NCBI GenBank assembly: GCA_014376915.1
Contig: JACMQP010000078.1
Location: forward strand, 1-5,409
Direction: 5' to 3'
Origin: Ramlibacter sp.
GTDB taxonomy: Bacteria > Pseudomonadota > Gammaproteobacteria > Burkholderiales > Burkholderiaceae
DNA: 5,409 bases
A program made the translations under genes and the position numbers. Shown in pieces: positions 1 to 5,214 of the stretch (the first letter of the stretch is position 1; each line of letters opens with the position of its first letter). Below the pieces are notes generated by a model. It was given only the letters and a program-made list of their open reading frames with translations. It was not told where the DNA came from and searched no databases.

Positions 1-1
1 C

Positions 2-346
2 GAATACGCCGACCTGCTGCGCCGGGCCGACGCCATCTTCATTGAAGAATTGCGCAACACCAAAGACGCCGACACCGGCAAGACTTGGTACGAACTCACC
101 AGCCAAGCATTCGCCGTTTTCCTGCCTGTCAAAAGTGTCGGCGTCATGGGCGACGGGCGCACCTACGACTACGTGGTCGCGCTGCGCGCCGTTCAAACCA
201 CCGACTTCATGACCGCCGACTCCGCCGAGCTTCCTTACGCACTGCTCAAGCGCGTGTCCAGCCGAATCATCAACGAAGTGCGCGGCATCAACCGCGTCGC
301 GTACGACGTGAGCAGCAAGCCGCCGGCGACGATCGAGTGGGAGTAG
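2..346 (+). CDS. guaA: GMP synthase (glutamine-hydrolysing), C-terminal part, 5' end outside the window
   Basis: GuaA amidates XMP to GMP with glutamine and ATP, the last step of de novo guanine nucleotide synthesis in the cytosol. Only the last 114 codons are present, read in frame from base 2 to the TAG at 344-346. They cover the C-terminal dimerisation domain, which also completes the XMP site of the partner subunit. Family hallmarks are [17 protein letters not shown], the run [16 protein letters not shown], and the nearly invariant end [13 protein letters not shown] at 50 is only an internal codon. One visible oddity is a Ser in the motif [15 protein letters not shown], where the E. coli protein, as I recall it, has Trp. 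No clear Rho-independent terminator follows: 347-469 holds only weak GGGG/CCCC pairing and no T-tract. The next gene converges from the opposite strand. Identification is secure; the glutaminase and ATP-pyrophosphatase domains lie upstream. Confidence 0.97.
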   Translation, partial: EYADLLRRADAIFIEELRNTKDADTGKTWYELTSQAFAVFLPVKSVGVMGDGRTYDYVVALRAVQTTDFMTADSAELPYALLKRVSSRIINEVRGINRVAYDVSSKPPATIEWE

Positions 347-469
347 GTTTCCAGAGCCATCGGGGTTTATCGCAGAGTGCCCCTGGCGCGTTGATTCGAG
401 CGGCAAATGCGCATCACCGACCGGTGGGTGGACGGCTGCGTTGTCGATCGGCCCTCATCAAATTCTTGG

Positions 470-1136
470 CTAAGGCGTCGAGACCGCCGCCTCGAGCAGA
501 AACGCTGCGAGAGCATCGCAGGCGCGCATCGAAGGCGGAAATCGGCGTGGATTCGGTCATCAGTGCATGTGCCCAGTGGCGCACGTTGCGAACCGAAGCA
601 ACGATCGCCGGGCGGCGTGTCTGCGGGGCGGCGGCCCAGCTCCCGGGGCCAGTCCAGTAATCGATGAAATGACCTGTGGCGGCGTCGGCATCGTCGGCGT
701 CCAACGCACGCGCGGCGTCGGCCACCGCGTCGCGGATGCCGTCGGCCTCATTCATTGGGCGATGGGCCGTCGGCTTCACTTAGCGAAAACAGCGTCGGCT
801 CGTAAAGCGCCAGCGCGCGCAAACGTCCCGGGTTTTGTACGGCAATCCGCAGTGCGAGCGCCGCGCCATGCGAATGCGCAACCAGGATGAAAGGATCACC
901 GGCACGCTGCAGCACCGGCTCGATCAGCGCGCCTCGTCGGCCAGTGAGATGACGCGGTCTGAGTGCCAGTCGGGGCTCTTGCCGGCGCCATAAAAATCAG
1001 GCGCAAGCACGTGGTGGGTTGGCGCCAGGCTGTTCATCAGGGCATGCCACTGAGTCGAGCTGCTGGCGTTGGAGTGCAGGCAGACGACACCCGGACCGGT
1101 GCCGACTTCGCGGAAGCAGGGGACTGCGGAGGTCAT
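470..1136 (-). pseudogene. Alpha/beta-fold hydrolase, broken by two frameshifts and a C-terminal deletion
   Basis: Translation from ATG at 1136 gives an alpha/beta hydrolase N-terminus: GPGVVCLHSNASSSTQWH (oxyanion-hole strand) and APDFYGAGKSPDW. The frame closes at TGA 924-926. Restoring one base near 926/927 continues the protein as LIEPVLQRAGDPFILVAHSHGAALAL, with the nucleophile elbow AHSHG and its Ser codon at 871-873. A second shift lies at 749-756, where CATT is duplicated in tandem; removing one copy joins SPNE to ADGIRDAVADAA and on to TGHFIDYW and VRNVRHWAHALMTESTPISAF. At about 520-530 the family match stops. In another frame the sequence DALAAFLLEAAVSTP ends at TAG 470-472 and resembles the last helix of the family, so roughly 40-60 codons carrying the catalytic Asp/His region appear to be lost. 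The start overlaps the upstream methyltransferase stop (ATGA), so the gene was the third of its operon. The substrate is unknown, and an active enzyme is very unlikely. Confidence 0.85.
749..756. repeat. 4-bp tandem duplication (CATT x2) causing a frameshift in the hydrolase pseudogene
   Basis: The + strand reads CATTCATT, so the gene strand reads AATGAATG. Deleting one copy turns the in-frame stop at 748-750 back into a continuous reading frame (Pro-Asn-Glu-Ala-Asp). This looks like a replication-slippage lesion. A sequencing error is less likely because the change is a clean 4-bp duplication, but it cannot be excluded. Confidence 0.7.
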
Positions 1137-1990
1137 GGTGATGGGGGAGACCCTGTGGATGAACTCAGCGCGGATGGCGCCATCGCCGAGACGACAACGA
1201 ACTCGGCTGGAACCCGGTAGCCGCCGTCCTGCTGCCAGGGTGCTATGGCATCCAGGTAGCGGGCCCGGGCTCGTTCGCGCGTGGGCTCGTCGAAGCGCTG
1301 CCATGCCAGCGCCACCGGGCCGCCCGCAAAAGCGGCCTCACAGGCTTGGTGGCCGTCGGCGTAGTTGAGCGTGCCCGTCAGCCGCCGATCGGCACAGTCG
1401 ATCAGGCCGACACTGCGGCACAAACGCGACAAGGCATCGCCTTGTCCGAGGCCGAAGAACAGGGGGCAGACCTCGCTGTGGATCTCGGCATCGACGATGC
1501 CGAACAGCGGGGCCCAGCCGCAGCGAGCACGCTCGCCCCAGACGGCCAAGACCGTTCGGCCGCCGGGTCGCAGCACCCGCTTCACCTCTCGCAGCGCTTG
1601 GGCCGGGTCGGGAAGGTACATGAGCCCCAGCGCACACAGGACGACGTCGAAGCTTCCGTCTGGGAGAGCCAACTGCTCGGCGTCCATACGCGCAGCGACC
1701 ACCTTCGACAGCTTGGCTGCGTCCGCGCGTTCGCGCAGGACCTCCACCATGCGGTCGGCGATGTCGATGCCCACCACCTGGCCGCTCGGACCCACGGCGC
1801 GCGCCGCCGGCAAGGTCACGAGGCCGGTGCCGCAGGCCAGGTCGAGCACGCTTTCGCCCGGTGCCAGCGCGGCGCTGTCGAGCAGTGCAGCCTGCACGGC
1901 GGCCAACGGTGCTTGCCACAGCGACTCGTAAGAGGTGGCGGCCAAGTCCCAGCCGTAACGCTGAACCCGTCGCTGTAACCGCGCGTCCAT
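1133..1990 (-). CDS. Class I SAM-dependent methyltransferase, UbiE/Methyltransf_11-like
   Basis: The product is 285 aa, cytosolic by appearance, with no signal peptide or membrane segment. SAM-binding motif I is VLDLACGTG at residues 48-56. The acidic residue ending strand 2, which should hold the SAM ribose, is Asp76 in VVGIDIAD. MDAEQL (102-107) is the adenine-side motif. FDVVLCALGLMYLPDP (114-129) and RVLRPGG (138-144) are the usual motifs IV and V of UbiE-like enzymes. The C-terminal third (FGIVDAEIHSEV onward) probably shapes the substrate pocket, and its acceptor cannot be read from sequence. The gene starts 6 bp after the stop of the upstream methyltransferase, with a weak GAG Shine-Dalgarno. 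Its TGA overlaps the ATG of the hydrolase pseudogene (ATGA), a sign of translational coupling. The last 15 residues (APSALSSSTGSPPSP) are low-complexity and look like a non-essential tail. The methyltransferase fold is secure; a specific role in quinone synthesis is not supported. Confidence 0.93.
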   Translation of the reverse strand: MDARLQRRVQRYGWDLAATSYESLWQAPLAAVQAALLDSAALAPGESVLDLACGTGLVTLPAARAVGPSGQVVGIDIADRMVEVLRERADAAKLSKVVAARMDAEQLALPDGSFDVVLCALGLMYLPDPAQALREVKRVLRPGGRTVLAVWGERARCGWAPLFGIVDAEIHSEVCPLFFGLGQGDALSRLCRSVGLIDCADRRLTGTLNYADGHQACEAAFAGGPVALAWQRFDEPTRERARARYLDAIAPWQQDGGYRVPAEFVVVSAMAPSALSSSTGSPPSP

Positions 1991-1996
1991 GGGTGC

Positions 1997-2809
1997 TCAG
2001 CGCAGCGTGACAACCGCTTCGAGGTACCCGCTCGGCACGACCAAGGACCCGGGGCCGGCGCGGTTCAGGCTGTTCAGCAACTCGGCCAGTTCGCCTTCCA
2101 GGTCCGCGGCCTTTTCTGGGGACTGCGCCGCGAACGCCTTGTTCACCGGCCCGTACCAGGTGCGAAAGACGTCGATGAAGTGCGCCGCCGAGCGGTAGCG
2201 GAAGGCGAAATCGCGTGGCGTGGCCTGCACCGCCGCAGCCGTCTCGCCGAACAGTGTGCGCAGGTGCTCCTGCGTACCCCACAGCGAAGGCGGCTGCACG
2301 CCGGCCGGCGGCGGCACGTAGCGGCCGAGCACCTTGAACATGCGGCCGATCAGGCTGTCGGGCGTCCAGTTCGCCAGTCCAATGCGACCGCCGGGGCGCA
2401 CCACGCGGGCCAATTCGGCCGCCGCTTTGGCGTGGTCGGGAGTGAACATCACACCGAAGGTCGAGACGGCGGCGTCGAAGCTGGCGTCGGCAAACGGCAA
2501 CGCCTCGGCATCGGCGGTCTGGAACGTAACGTCGAGTCTTTCTGCCCGCGCACGTTCGGCAGCGCGCTCGAGCAGGCTGCCGACATAGTCGGTCGAGGTG
2601 ACAAGACAGCCGCGCCGTGCGGCGGCCAGCGTCGCGTTGCCGTTGCCAGCCGCGACGTCGAGCACGCGTTCGTCGGTCTTCAGGTCGCAGGCCTCGGCGA
2701 GCAACTCGCCGACGATCTGCAGCGTGGTGCCGATCACGGCGTAGTCGCCGGTGCCCCAGGCTGTCTGTTGGCGGGTTTTCAGGGCGGCAAAGTCGATGGG
2801 TGCGTTCAT
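1997..2809 (-). CDS. Class I SAM-dependent methyltransferase, first gene of the leftward operon
   Basis: The product is 270 aa. Motif I is VLDVAAGNGN (residues 49-58), where the common GTG is GNG, as in many Methyltransf_11/25 proteins. Asp74 in TSTDYV is the expected SAM ribose ligand. TADAEALPF (98-106), FDAAVSTFGVMFTPD (111-125) and VVRPGGRIGLANWTPD (136-151) complete the fold. The C-terminal region LWGTQEHLRTLFGE and HFIDVFRTWYGPVNKAF is shared by a family of uncharacterised methyltransferases, and its substrate is unknown to me. The open frame extends upstream to 2962, but I chose ATG 2809. A GGAG lies six bases upstream of it, the family-like sequence starts there (MNAPIDFAALKTRQQTAWG), and the extension is Arg/Ser-rich and overlaps the repeat-bearing control region. 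It is only distantly similar to the next methyltransferase, so the two are probably not a recent duplication. Confidence 0.93.
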   Translation of the reverse strand: MNAPIDFAALKTRQQTAWGTGDYAVIGTTLQIVGELLAEACDLKTDERVLDVAAGNGNATLAAARRGCLVTSTDYVGSLLERAAERARAERLDVTFQTADAEALPFADASFDAAVSTFGVMFTPDHAKAAAELARVVRPGGRIGLANWTPDSLIGRMFKVLGRYVPPPAGVQPPSLWGTQEHLRTLFGETAAAVQATPRDFAFRYRSAAHFIDVFRTWYGPVNKAFAAQSPEKAADLEGELAELLNSLNRAGPGSLVVPSGYLEAVVTLR

Positions 2810-2815
2810 TGCGTT

Positions 2816-2819
2816 CTCC
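2816..2819 (-). promoter_or_regulatory. Ribosome binding site that fixes the first methyltransferase start
   Basis: On the minus strand GGAG is followed by six bases (AACGCA) and ATG at 2809. This good spacing, together with the absence of such a site before the upstream in-frame start at 2962, supports the 270-aa form. Confidence 0.75.
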
Positions 2820-2882
2820 GGTGGTGGGTTGGCAGCACAGCAACGTGCCGAGGCACTGTCGCCGCGACCGCTGCTGGCTGTC

Positions 2883-2971
2883 CTGCCCGCGCGTCGCCGC
2901 AAGCTGCCCGCAAGTCCGCCGCTGCAGCGTGGACTGACTGCGCGTCCGCCCGGACTGCCCACGCGTCCGCC
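2883..2971. promoter_or_regulatory. Two pairs of 17-bp direct repeats, 21-bp period: candidate AraC-type operators
   Basis: Four copies match the consensus CTGCCCGCGCGTCCGCC. They lie at 2883-2899 (14/17), 2904-2920 (15/17), 2934-2950 (15/17) and 2955-2971 (16/17). Copies 1-2 and copies 3-4 are each 21 bp apart, which is two helical turns; the pairs are offset by 51 bp. For copies 3 and 4 the similarity extends to 17 of 20 positions (2931-2950 and 2952-2971). AraC-family activators classically bind two such direct half-sites. The array sits between the divergent starts at 2809 and 3054, about 74 and 83 bp from each. No good sigma-70 -35/-10 pair is visible on either side. The link to the regulator at 3584 is inferred from position and geometry. 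G+C-rich background lowers the value of individual copies, mainly the first. Confidence 0.5.
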
Positions 2972-3040
2972 ATGTTCGCGAATCTGGGTTACGCCGCTGG
3001 CGCCACAGCCGCCGCGCTCGCAGAATCAAGCCTGGACTTC

Positions 3041-3047
3041 GAGGAGG
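3041..3047 (+). promoter_or_regulatory. Strong ribosome binding site of the OsmC-family gene
   Basis: GAGGAGG lies six bases before ATG 3054 and complements the 16S rRNA 3' end almost fully. It decides the start: the same frame is open back to 2751, but the upstream part has no family similarity and crosses the control region. Confidence 0.8.
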
Positions 3048-3053
3048 CAGACC

Positions 3054-3584
3054 ATGCACACGGAACAGATCGCGGCGTCGATGGAACGGGTGGCTTCGGT
3101 GCTGCGCCGCAAGCCGCAAGCGGGCCTGAACGAGGACTCGGCAGCCACCGCTCACTGGGTCGGCGGCTTGCGCGCCAGCGTGCAAAGCGACACCGGCACT
3201 TCGGTGACGACCGACATGCCGGTCGAGATCGGCGGCGAGGCCAGCGCAGTGACCCCGGGTTGGCTGCTGCGCGCGGGGCTGGCGTCGTGCGCGGTGACGC
3301 GCATCGCGATGGCGGCGGCGGCCGAGGGCATCACGCTGCACACGCTCGAGGCGCGTGCGACGGGCCGCTCCGACGTGCGCGGCCTGCTCGCCGTGCCCGA
3401 GCGCGACGGTCGTTTGGTGCCCGCCGGGCCGCTGGCCATGGAACTGCATGTGCGCATCGGCGCGCCCGGCGTGCCGCCCGAGCGTCTGCGCGCGCTGGTG
3501 GCGGCGACCACTGGCTGCTCGCCCGTGACCTGCGCGCTTGAGCAGCCGTTGCCGGTGGCGCTGCATGTCGACGTGGCGACGTGA
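3054..3584 (+). CDS. OsmC-family protein, possible thiol peroxidase-like
   Basis: The product is 176 aa, somewhat longer than the roughly 140 aa of classical OsmC and Ohr. The core shows the family layout. An N-terminal beta region (TAHWVGGLRASVQSDTG, about 32-48) precedes the central-helix motif TPGWLLRAGLASCAVT with Cys79. After a second beta region (LAMELHVRIGAPGVPPERL) comes TTGCSPVTCAL with Cys155. Cys79 and Cys155 match the two conserved cysteines that, in characterised OsmC and Ohr enzymes, reduce organic hydroperoxides. Cys160 is extra. The residues before the helix are Pro-Gly rather than the Pro-Glu common in the family, so activity on peroxides is not assured. The N-terminal 30 residues are helical-looking and unassigned. 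The protein should be cytosolic. Its TGA overlaps the next start (TGATG), so it is co-translated with the AraC-type regulator that probably controls it. Confidence 0.9.
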   Translation: MHTEQIAASMERVASVLRRKPQAGLNEDSAATAHWVGGLRASVQSDTGTSVTTDMPVEIGGEASAVTPGWLLRAGLASCAVTRIAMAAAAEGITLHTLEARATGRSDVRGLLAVPERDGRLVPAGPLAMELHVRIGAPGVPPERLRALVAATTGCSPVTCALEQPLPVALHVDVAT

Positions 3585-4561
3585 TGGACGCGCTGTCGCA
3601 GACGCTGCGCGTGGTGCGCCTGGTCGGCGCGATCTTCTTGCACGGACGTTTCACGGCACCCTGGTGTTACCAGTCACCGCAGGCTGATGCGGCGGCGCCT
3701 TACCTGGAGCCGACCGCCGAGCGGGTCGTGATCTTCCACCTCATCACCGAGGGCGAAAGCTGGATCGAACTCGGCGACATGCCTCCGGTACGGCTGTCGG
3801 CCGGCGATGCAGTGATCTTCCCGCAGGGCGACGCGCACCGCATGGGCTCGCAGCCAGGTCTGCCCCCGGCATCGGGAGCGCGGCTGCAAGAGGTGCTGGC
3901 GCGTCGGCCGCGGTTGTTGGCCTACGGCGGCGGCGGTGCCACGACCAAGCTGGTCTGCGGCTACCTGGCCTGCGACGCGCGCTTGGCGCGCATGCTGTTG
4001 GCCGGGCTGCCACCGATCGTCAAGGTCAGCGTGCGCGGCTCGGACGCGGGCGTGTGGCTCGAGGCGTCACTGCGCTATGCGCTGGCCGAGGCCCGTTCGC
4101 CGCGCCCTGGCGGTCACGGCGTGCTGGCCAAATTGGCCGAGGTCCTGTTCATCGAGCTGCTGCGCATCCACATGAACGAACAAACCGAAGGCCGCACCGG
4201 TTGGCTGGCCGGCGTCAACGACCGCATCGTGGGCGGGGCTCTTCGCGCGCTGCACGCCGAGCCGGCGAAACCCTGGACGTTGGAGGAACTGGCTCGCGCT
4301 GCTGGCACCTCGCGGTCGGTGCTGGCCGAACGATTCCCGCAACTCGTGGGCAAGGCGCCGATGCAGTACCTCGCGCAGTGGCGCATGCTGCTGGCTTCGA
4401 ACCTGCTGGCGCGCAGCAACGCACCGCTGGCGCGCATCGCCGAGGAAGTCGGCTACCAGGCCGACACTGCGTTCAGCCGCGCGTTCCGGCGCGAATACGG
4501 CATGCCCCCGGCAGCGTGGCGTCGCCACCAGGCCGGCACCGCTGCGACGGCTGACACCTGA
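3584..4561 (+). CDS. AraC-family transcriptional regulator with N-terminal cupin-like domain
   Basis: The product is 325 aa from ATG 3584; GTG 3581 would add one residue. Neither has a Shine-Dalgarno, so translation probably restarts after the OsmC stop (TGATG). Residues about 10-90 form a cupin-like beta domain: TAPWCYQSP, ERVVIFHLITEGESWIELG, and LSAGDAVIFPQGDAHRMG with a His-containing turn. This resembles the cupin_6 sensor of AraC regulators. A helical linker follows, including KLAEVLFIELLRIHM (183-197). The DNA-binding part has two helix-turn-helix units. The first is WTLEELARAAGTSRSVLAERF (231-251). The second is PLARIAEEVGYQADTAFSRAF (281-301), ending in RREYGMPPAAWRR, the typical AraC signature end. 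The inducer is unknown. Likely targets are its own operon and perhaps the divergent methyltransferases, through the direct repeats upstream. An AraC-type call is secure; activator versus repressor cannot be read. Confidence 0.95.
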   Translation: MDALSQTLRVVRLVGAIFLHGRFTAPWCYQSPQADAAAPYLEPTAERVVIFHLITEGESWIELGDMPPVRLSAGDAVIFPQGDAHRMGSQPGLPPASGARLQEVLARRPRLLAYGGGGATTKLVCGYLACDARLARMLLAGLPPIVKVSVRGSDAGVWLEASLRYALAEARSPRPGGHGVLAKLAEVLFIELLRIHMNEQTEGRTGWLAGVNDRIVGGALRALHAEPAKPWTLEELARAAGTSRSVLAERFPQLVGKAPMQYLAQWRMLLASNLLARSNAPLARIAEEVGYQADTAFSRAFRREYGMPPAAWRRHQAGTAATADT

Positions 4562-4569
4562 GCTGGCCT

Positions 4570-4585
4570 CGCTGCGTTCGCGGCG
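4570..4585 (+). terminator. Hairpin just after the AraC-type gene, weak terminator candidate
   Basis: CGCTGC and GCGGCG pair with one G-T wobble around the loop GTTC, beginning nine bases after the stop codon. No T-tract follows, so this is at best a stabilising stem or part of a Rho-dependent end. The rest of 4562-4745 holds a further small stem (CACCG/CGGTG, about 4658-4671) and no gene. A poor promoter-like pair (TTGATT 4706-4711, TAATCA 4731-4736, 19-bp spacer) precedes the monooxygenase remnant. Confidence 0.25.
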
Positions 4586-4902
4586 GGCGCGCAGAACAGG
4601 TCACTTGGTTGGCGCGTCGCTGTCGCCGCGTCCGTTTCAGTCTGCGGCCAACGGACCTCCACCGACCACGGTGTGCGTTACGCATTGGAGGCGTCAGCCG
4701 CGCATTTGATTCGCCGCGAGGCTTTAGTCCTAATCATCCTCACCCATGCCCACAGAACACTTCGACGTCTTGATCATCGGCGCGGGCGTCTCAGGCATTG
4801 GCGCGGCGCGGCACTTGCAGATGCGCTGCGCTGATCGGAACTACGCGATTCTGGAAGGGCGCGCCAGCATCGGTGGGACGTGGGATTTGTTTCGCTGCCT
4901 CG

Positions 4903-4974
4903 GGCTCAAGGGCTCAAGGGCTCAAGGGCTCAAGGGCTCAACGGCGCGAGGGCGCGAGGGCTCAACGGCTCGCA
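4903..4974 (+). repeat. 8-bp tandem repeat array, nine units, inside the monooxygenase signature
   Basis: Unit GGCTCAAG occurs four times perfectly (4903-4934). Then come GGCTCAAC, GGCGCGAG twice, GGCTCAAC and GGCTCGCA, with a partial GGCG at 4975. The 3' half is degenerate, as in ageing microsatellites. The octamer contains no stop codon in any forward frame, so all three frames stay open and encode an 8-residue repeat such as GLKGSRAQ. Relative to an uninterrupted gene the net gain is 73 bases (9 x 8 + 1), which puts the downstream conserved codons in the +1 frame. Confidence 0.93.
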
Positions 4975-5052
4975 GGCGTTCGCTCTGACTCCGACATGTT
5001 CCCGCTGGGCTGTGCGTTCAAGCCTTGGCAAGAGCGCAAAGCGATTGCCGAA

Positions 5053-5106
5053 GAGACTTCGTGTCTCAGCCCTAGAACTTCAGGCGGCGCGATTTTTTTA
5101 ATTTAA
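5053..5106. other. Junction segment: short inverted repeat and AT-rich patch between the monooxygenase remnant and the antitoxin gene
   Basis: Exactly where monooxygenase similarity ends, GAGAC (5053-5057) and GTCTC (5063-5067) form a perfect 5-bp inverted repeat around TTCGT. A seven-T run (5093-5099) and ATTTAA follow within an otherwise G+C-rich sequence. GGCGGC (5083-5088) and GCCGCC (5119-5124) could pair across it. The T-run is not directly preceded by a stem, so I do not call a terminator. It may be a deletion scar or the edge of imported DNA. Confidence 0.35.
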
Positions 5107-5155
5107 GCGTTGGTGCAAGCCGCCGCGCATGCCGGTTTTTCTTGCAGATCGAGAT

Positions 5156-5187
5156 TTGACACCACGGGGAGTCGCTTGCCTTACAAT
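5156..5187 (+). promoter_or_regulatory. Sigma-70-like promoter of the antitoxin operon
   Basis: A perfect -35 TTGACA (5156-5161) and a near-consensus -10 TACAAT (5182-5187) are separated by 20 bp, longer than the usual 17. The -10 box straddles the left arm and spacer of the inverted repeat at 5174-5201, so a protein bound there would block it. Confidence 0.55.
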
Positions 5188-5201
5188 GAAGTAAGGCAAG
5201 C
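5174..5201. promoter_or_regulatory. Perfect 11-bp inverted repeat, probable autoregulatory operator
   Basis: GCTTGCCTTAC (5174-5184) and its exact reverse complement GTAAGGCAAGC (5191-5201) flank the 6-bp spacer AATGAA. The site lies over the -10 box and ends 13 bases before the antitoxin start. AbrB/MazE-type antitoxins bind such palindromes, often with their toxin, to repress their own operon. That role is inferred from family and position. Confidence 0.75.
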
Positions 5202-5206
5202 AGGAG
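5202..5206 (+). promoter_or_regulatory. Ribosome binding site of the antitoxin gene
   Basis: AGGAG lies eight bases upstream of ATG 5215 and immediately after the inverted repeat. It supports that start. Confidence 0.75.
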
Positions 5207-5214
5207 CAACTTCT

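Larger units (their letters stand above)
4746..5106 (+). pseudogene. EthA-like flavin-dependent (Baeyer-Villiger type) monooxygenase, 5' remnant
   Basis: The first 51 codons match EthA-type FAD monooxygenases well: HFDVLIIGAGVSGIGAARHL with the FAD GxGxxG motif at residues 12-17, then YAILEGRASIGGTWDLFR. Intact homologues such as mycobacterial EthA continue directly with YPG(I/V)RSDSDMF. Here TTTCGC is followed by TGCCTCG, the 8-bp repeat array, and only then by GVRSDSDMFPLGCAFKPWQ and ERKAIAE in the +1 frame. The original frame stops at TGA 4986-4988. The shifted frame loses family similarity after about 5052 and ends at TAA 5104-5106. Family members are near 490 aa, so about 400 codons including the NADPH-binding domain are missing. 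No Shine-Dalgarno precedes ATG 4746. The remnant cannot encode a working enzyme. It may show that a monooxygenase once stood beside the OsmC/AraC pair, but membership in the same pathway is a guess. Confidence 0.88.

Noticed and set aside
85..660. An open frame of 191 codons across the guaA end and the hydrolase remnant
   Set aside because: It is out of frame with guaA, Arg-rich, and explained by the two genes on either side.
2810..2962. A 51-residue N-terminal extension of the first methyltransferase
   Set aside because: It has no ribosome binding site, its composition is Arg/Ser/Gly-rich, and it overlaps the direct repeats; ATG 2809 has a good GGAG and starts family-like sequence.
2751..3053. 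An upstream in-frame extension of the OsmC-family protein
   Set aside because: GAGGAGG directly before ATG 3054 and the lack of family similarity upstream favour the short form; the extension would also cross the divergent methyltransferase start.
2180..3541. A 453-codon open frame on the plus strand
   Set aside because: It is antisense to the first methyltransferase and out of frame over OsmC, with low-complexity composition and no family motifs.
1338..3566. A 742-codon open frame on the minus strand crossing both methyltransferases and OsmC
   Set aside because: It is very rich in Arg, has no recognisable domain, and lies over three well-supported genes in other frames; long shadow frames are expected at this G+C content.
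4903..4974. A CRISPR array
   Set aside because: The units are 8 bp, directly adjacent and without spacers, so this is a simple tandem repeat.
5083..5124. An integron attC-like site or Rho-independent terminator near the T-run
   Set aside because: No proper core-site consensus is present, the GGCGGC/GCCGCC stem has a 30-base loop, and no stem directly precedes the T-run.
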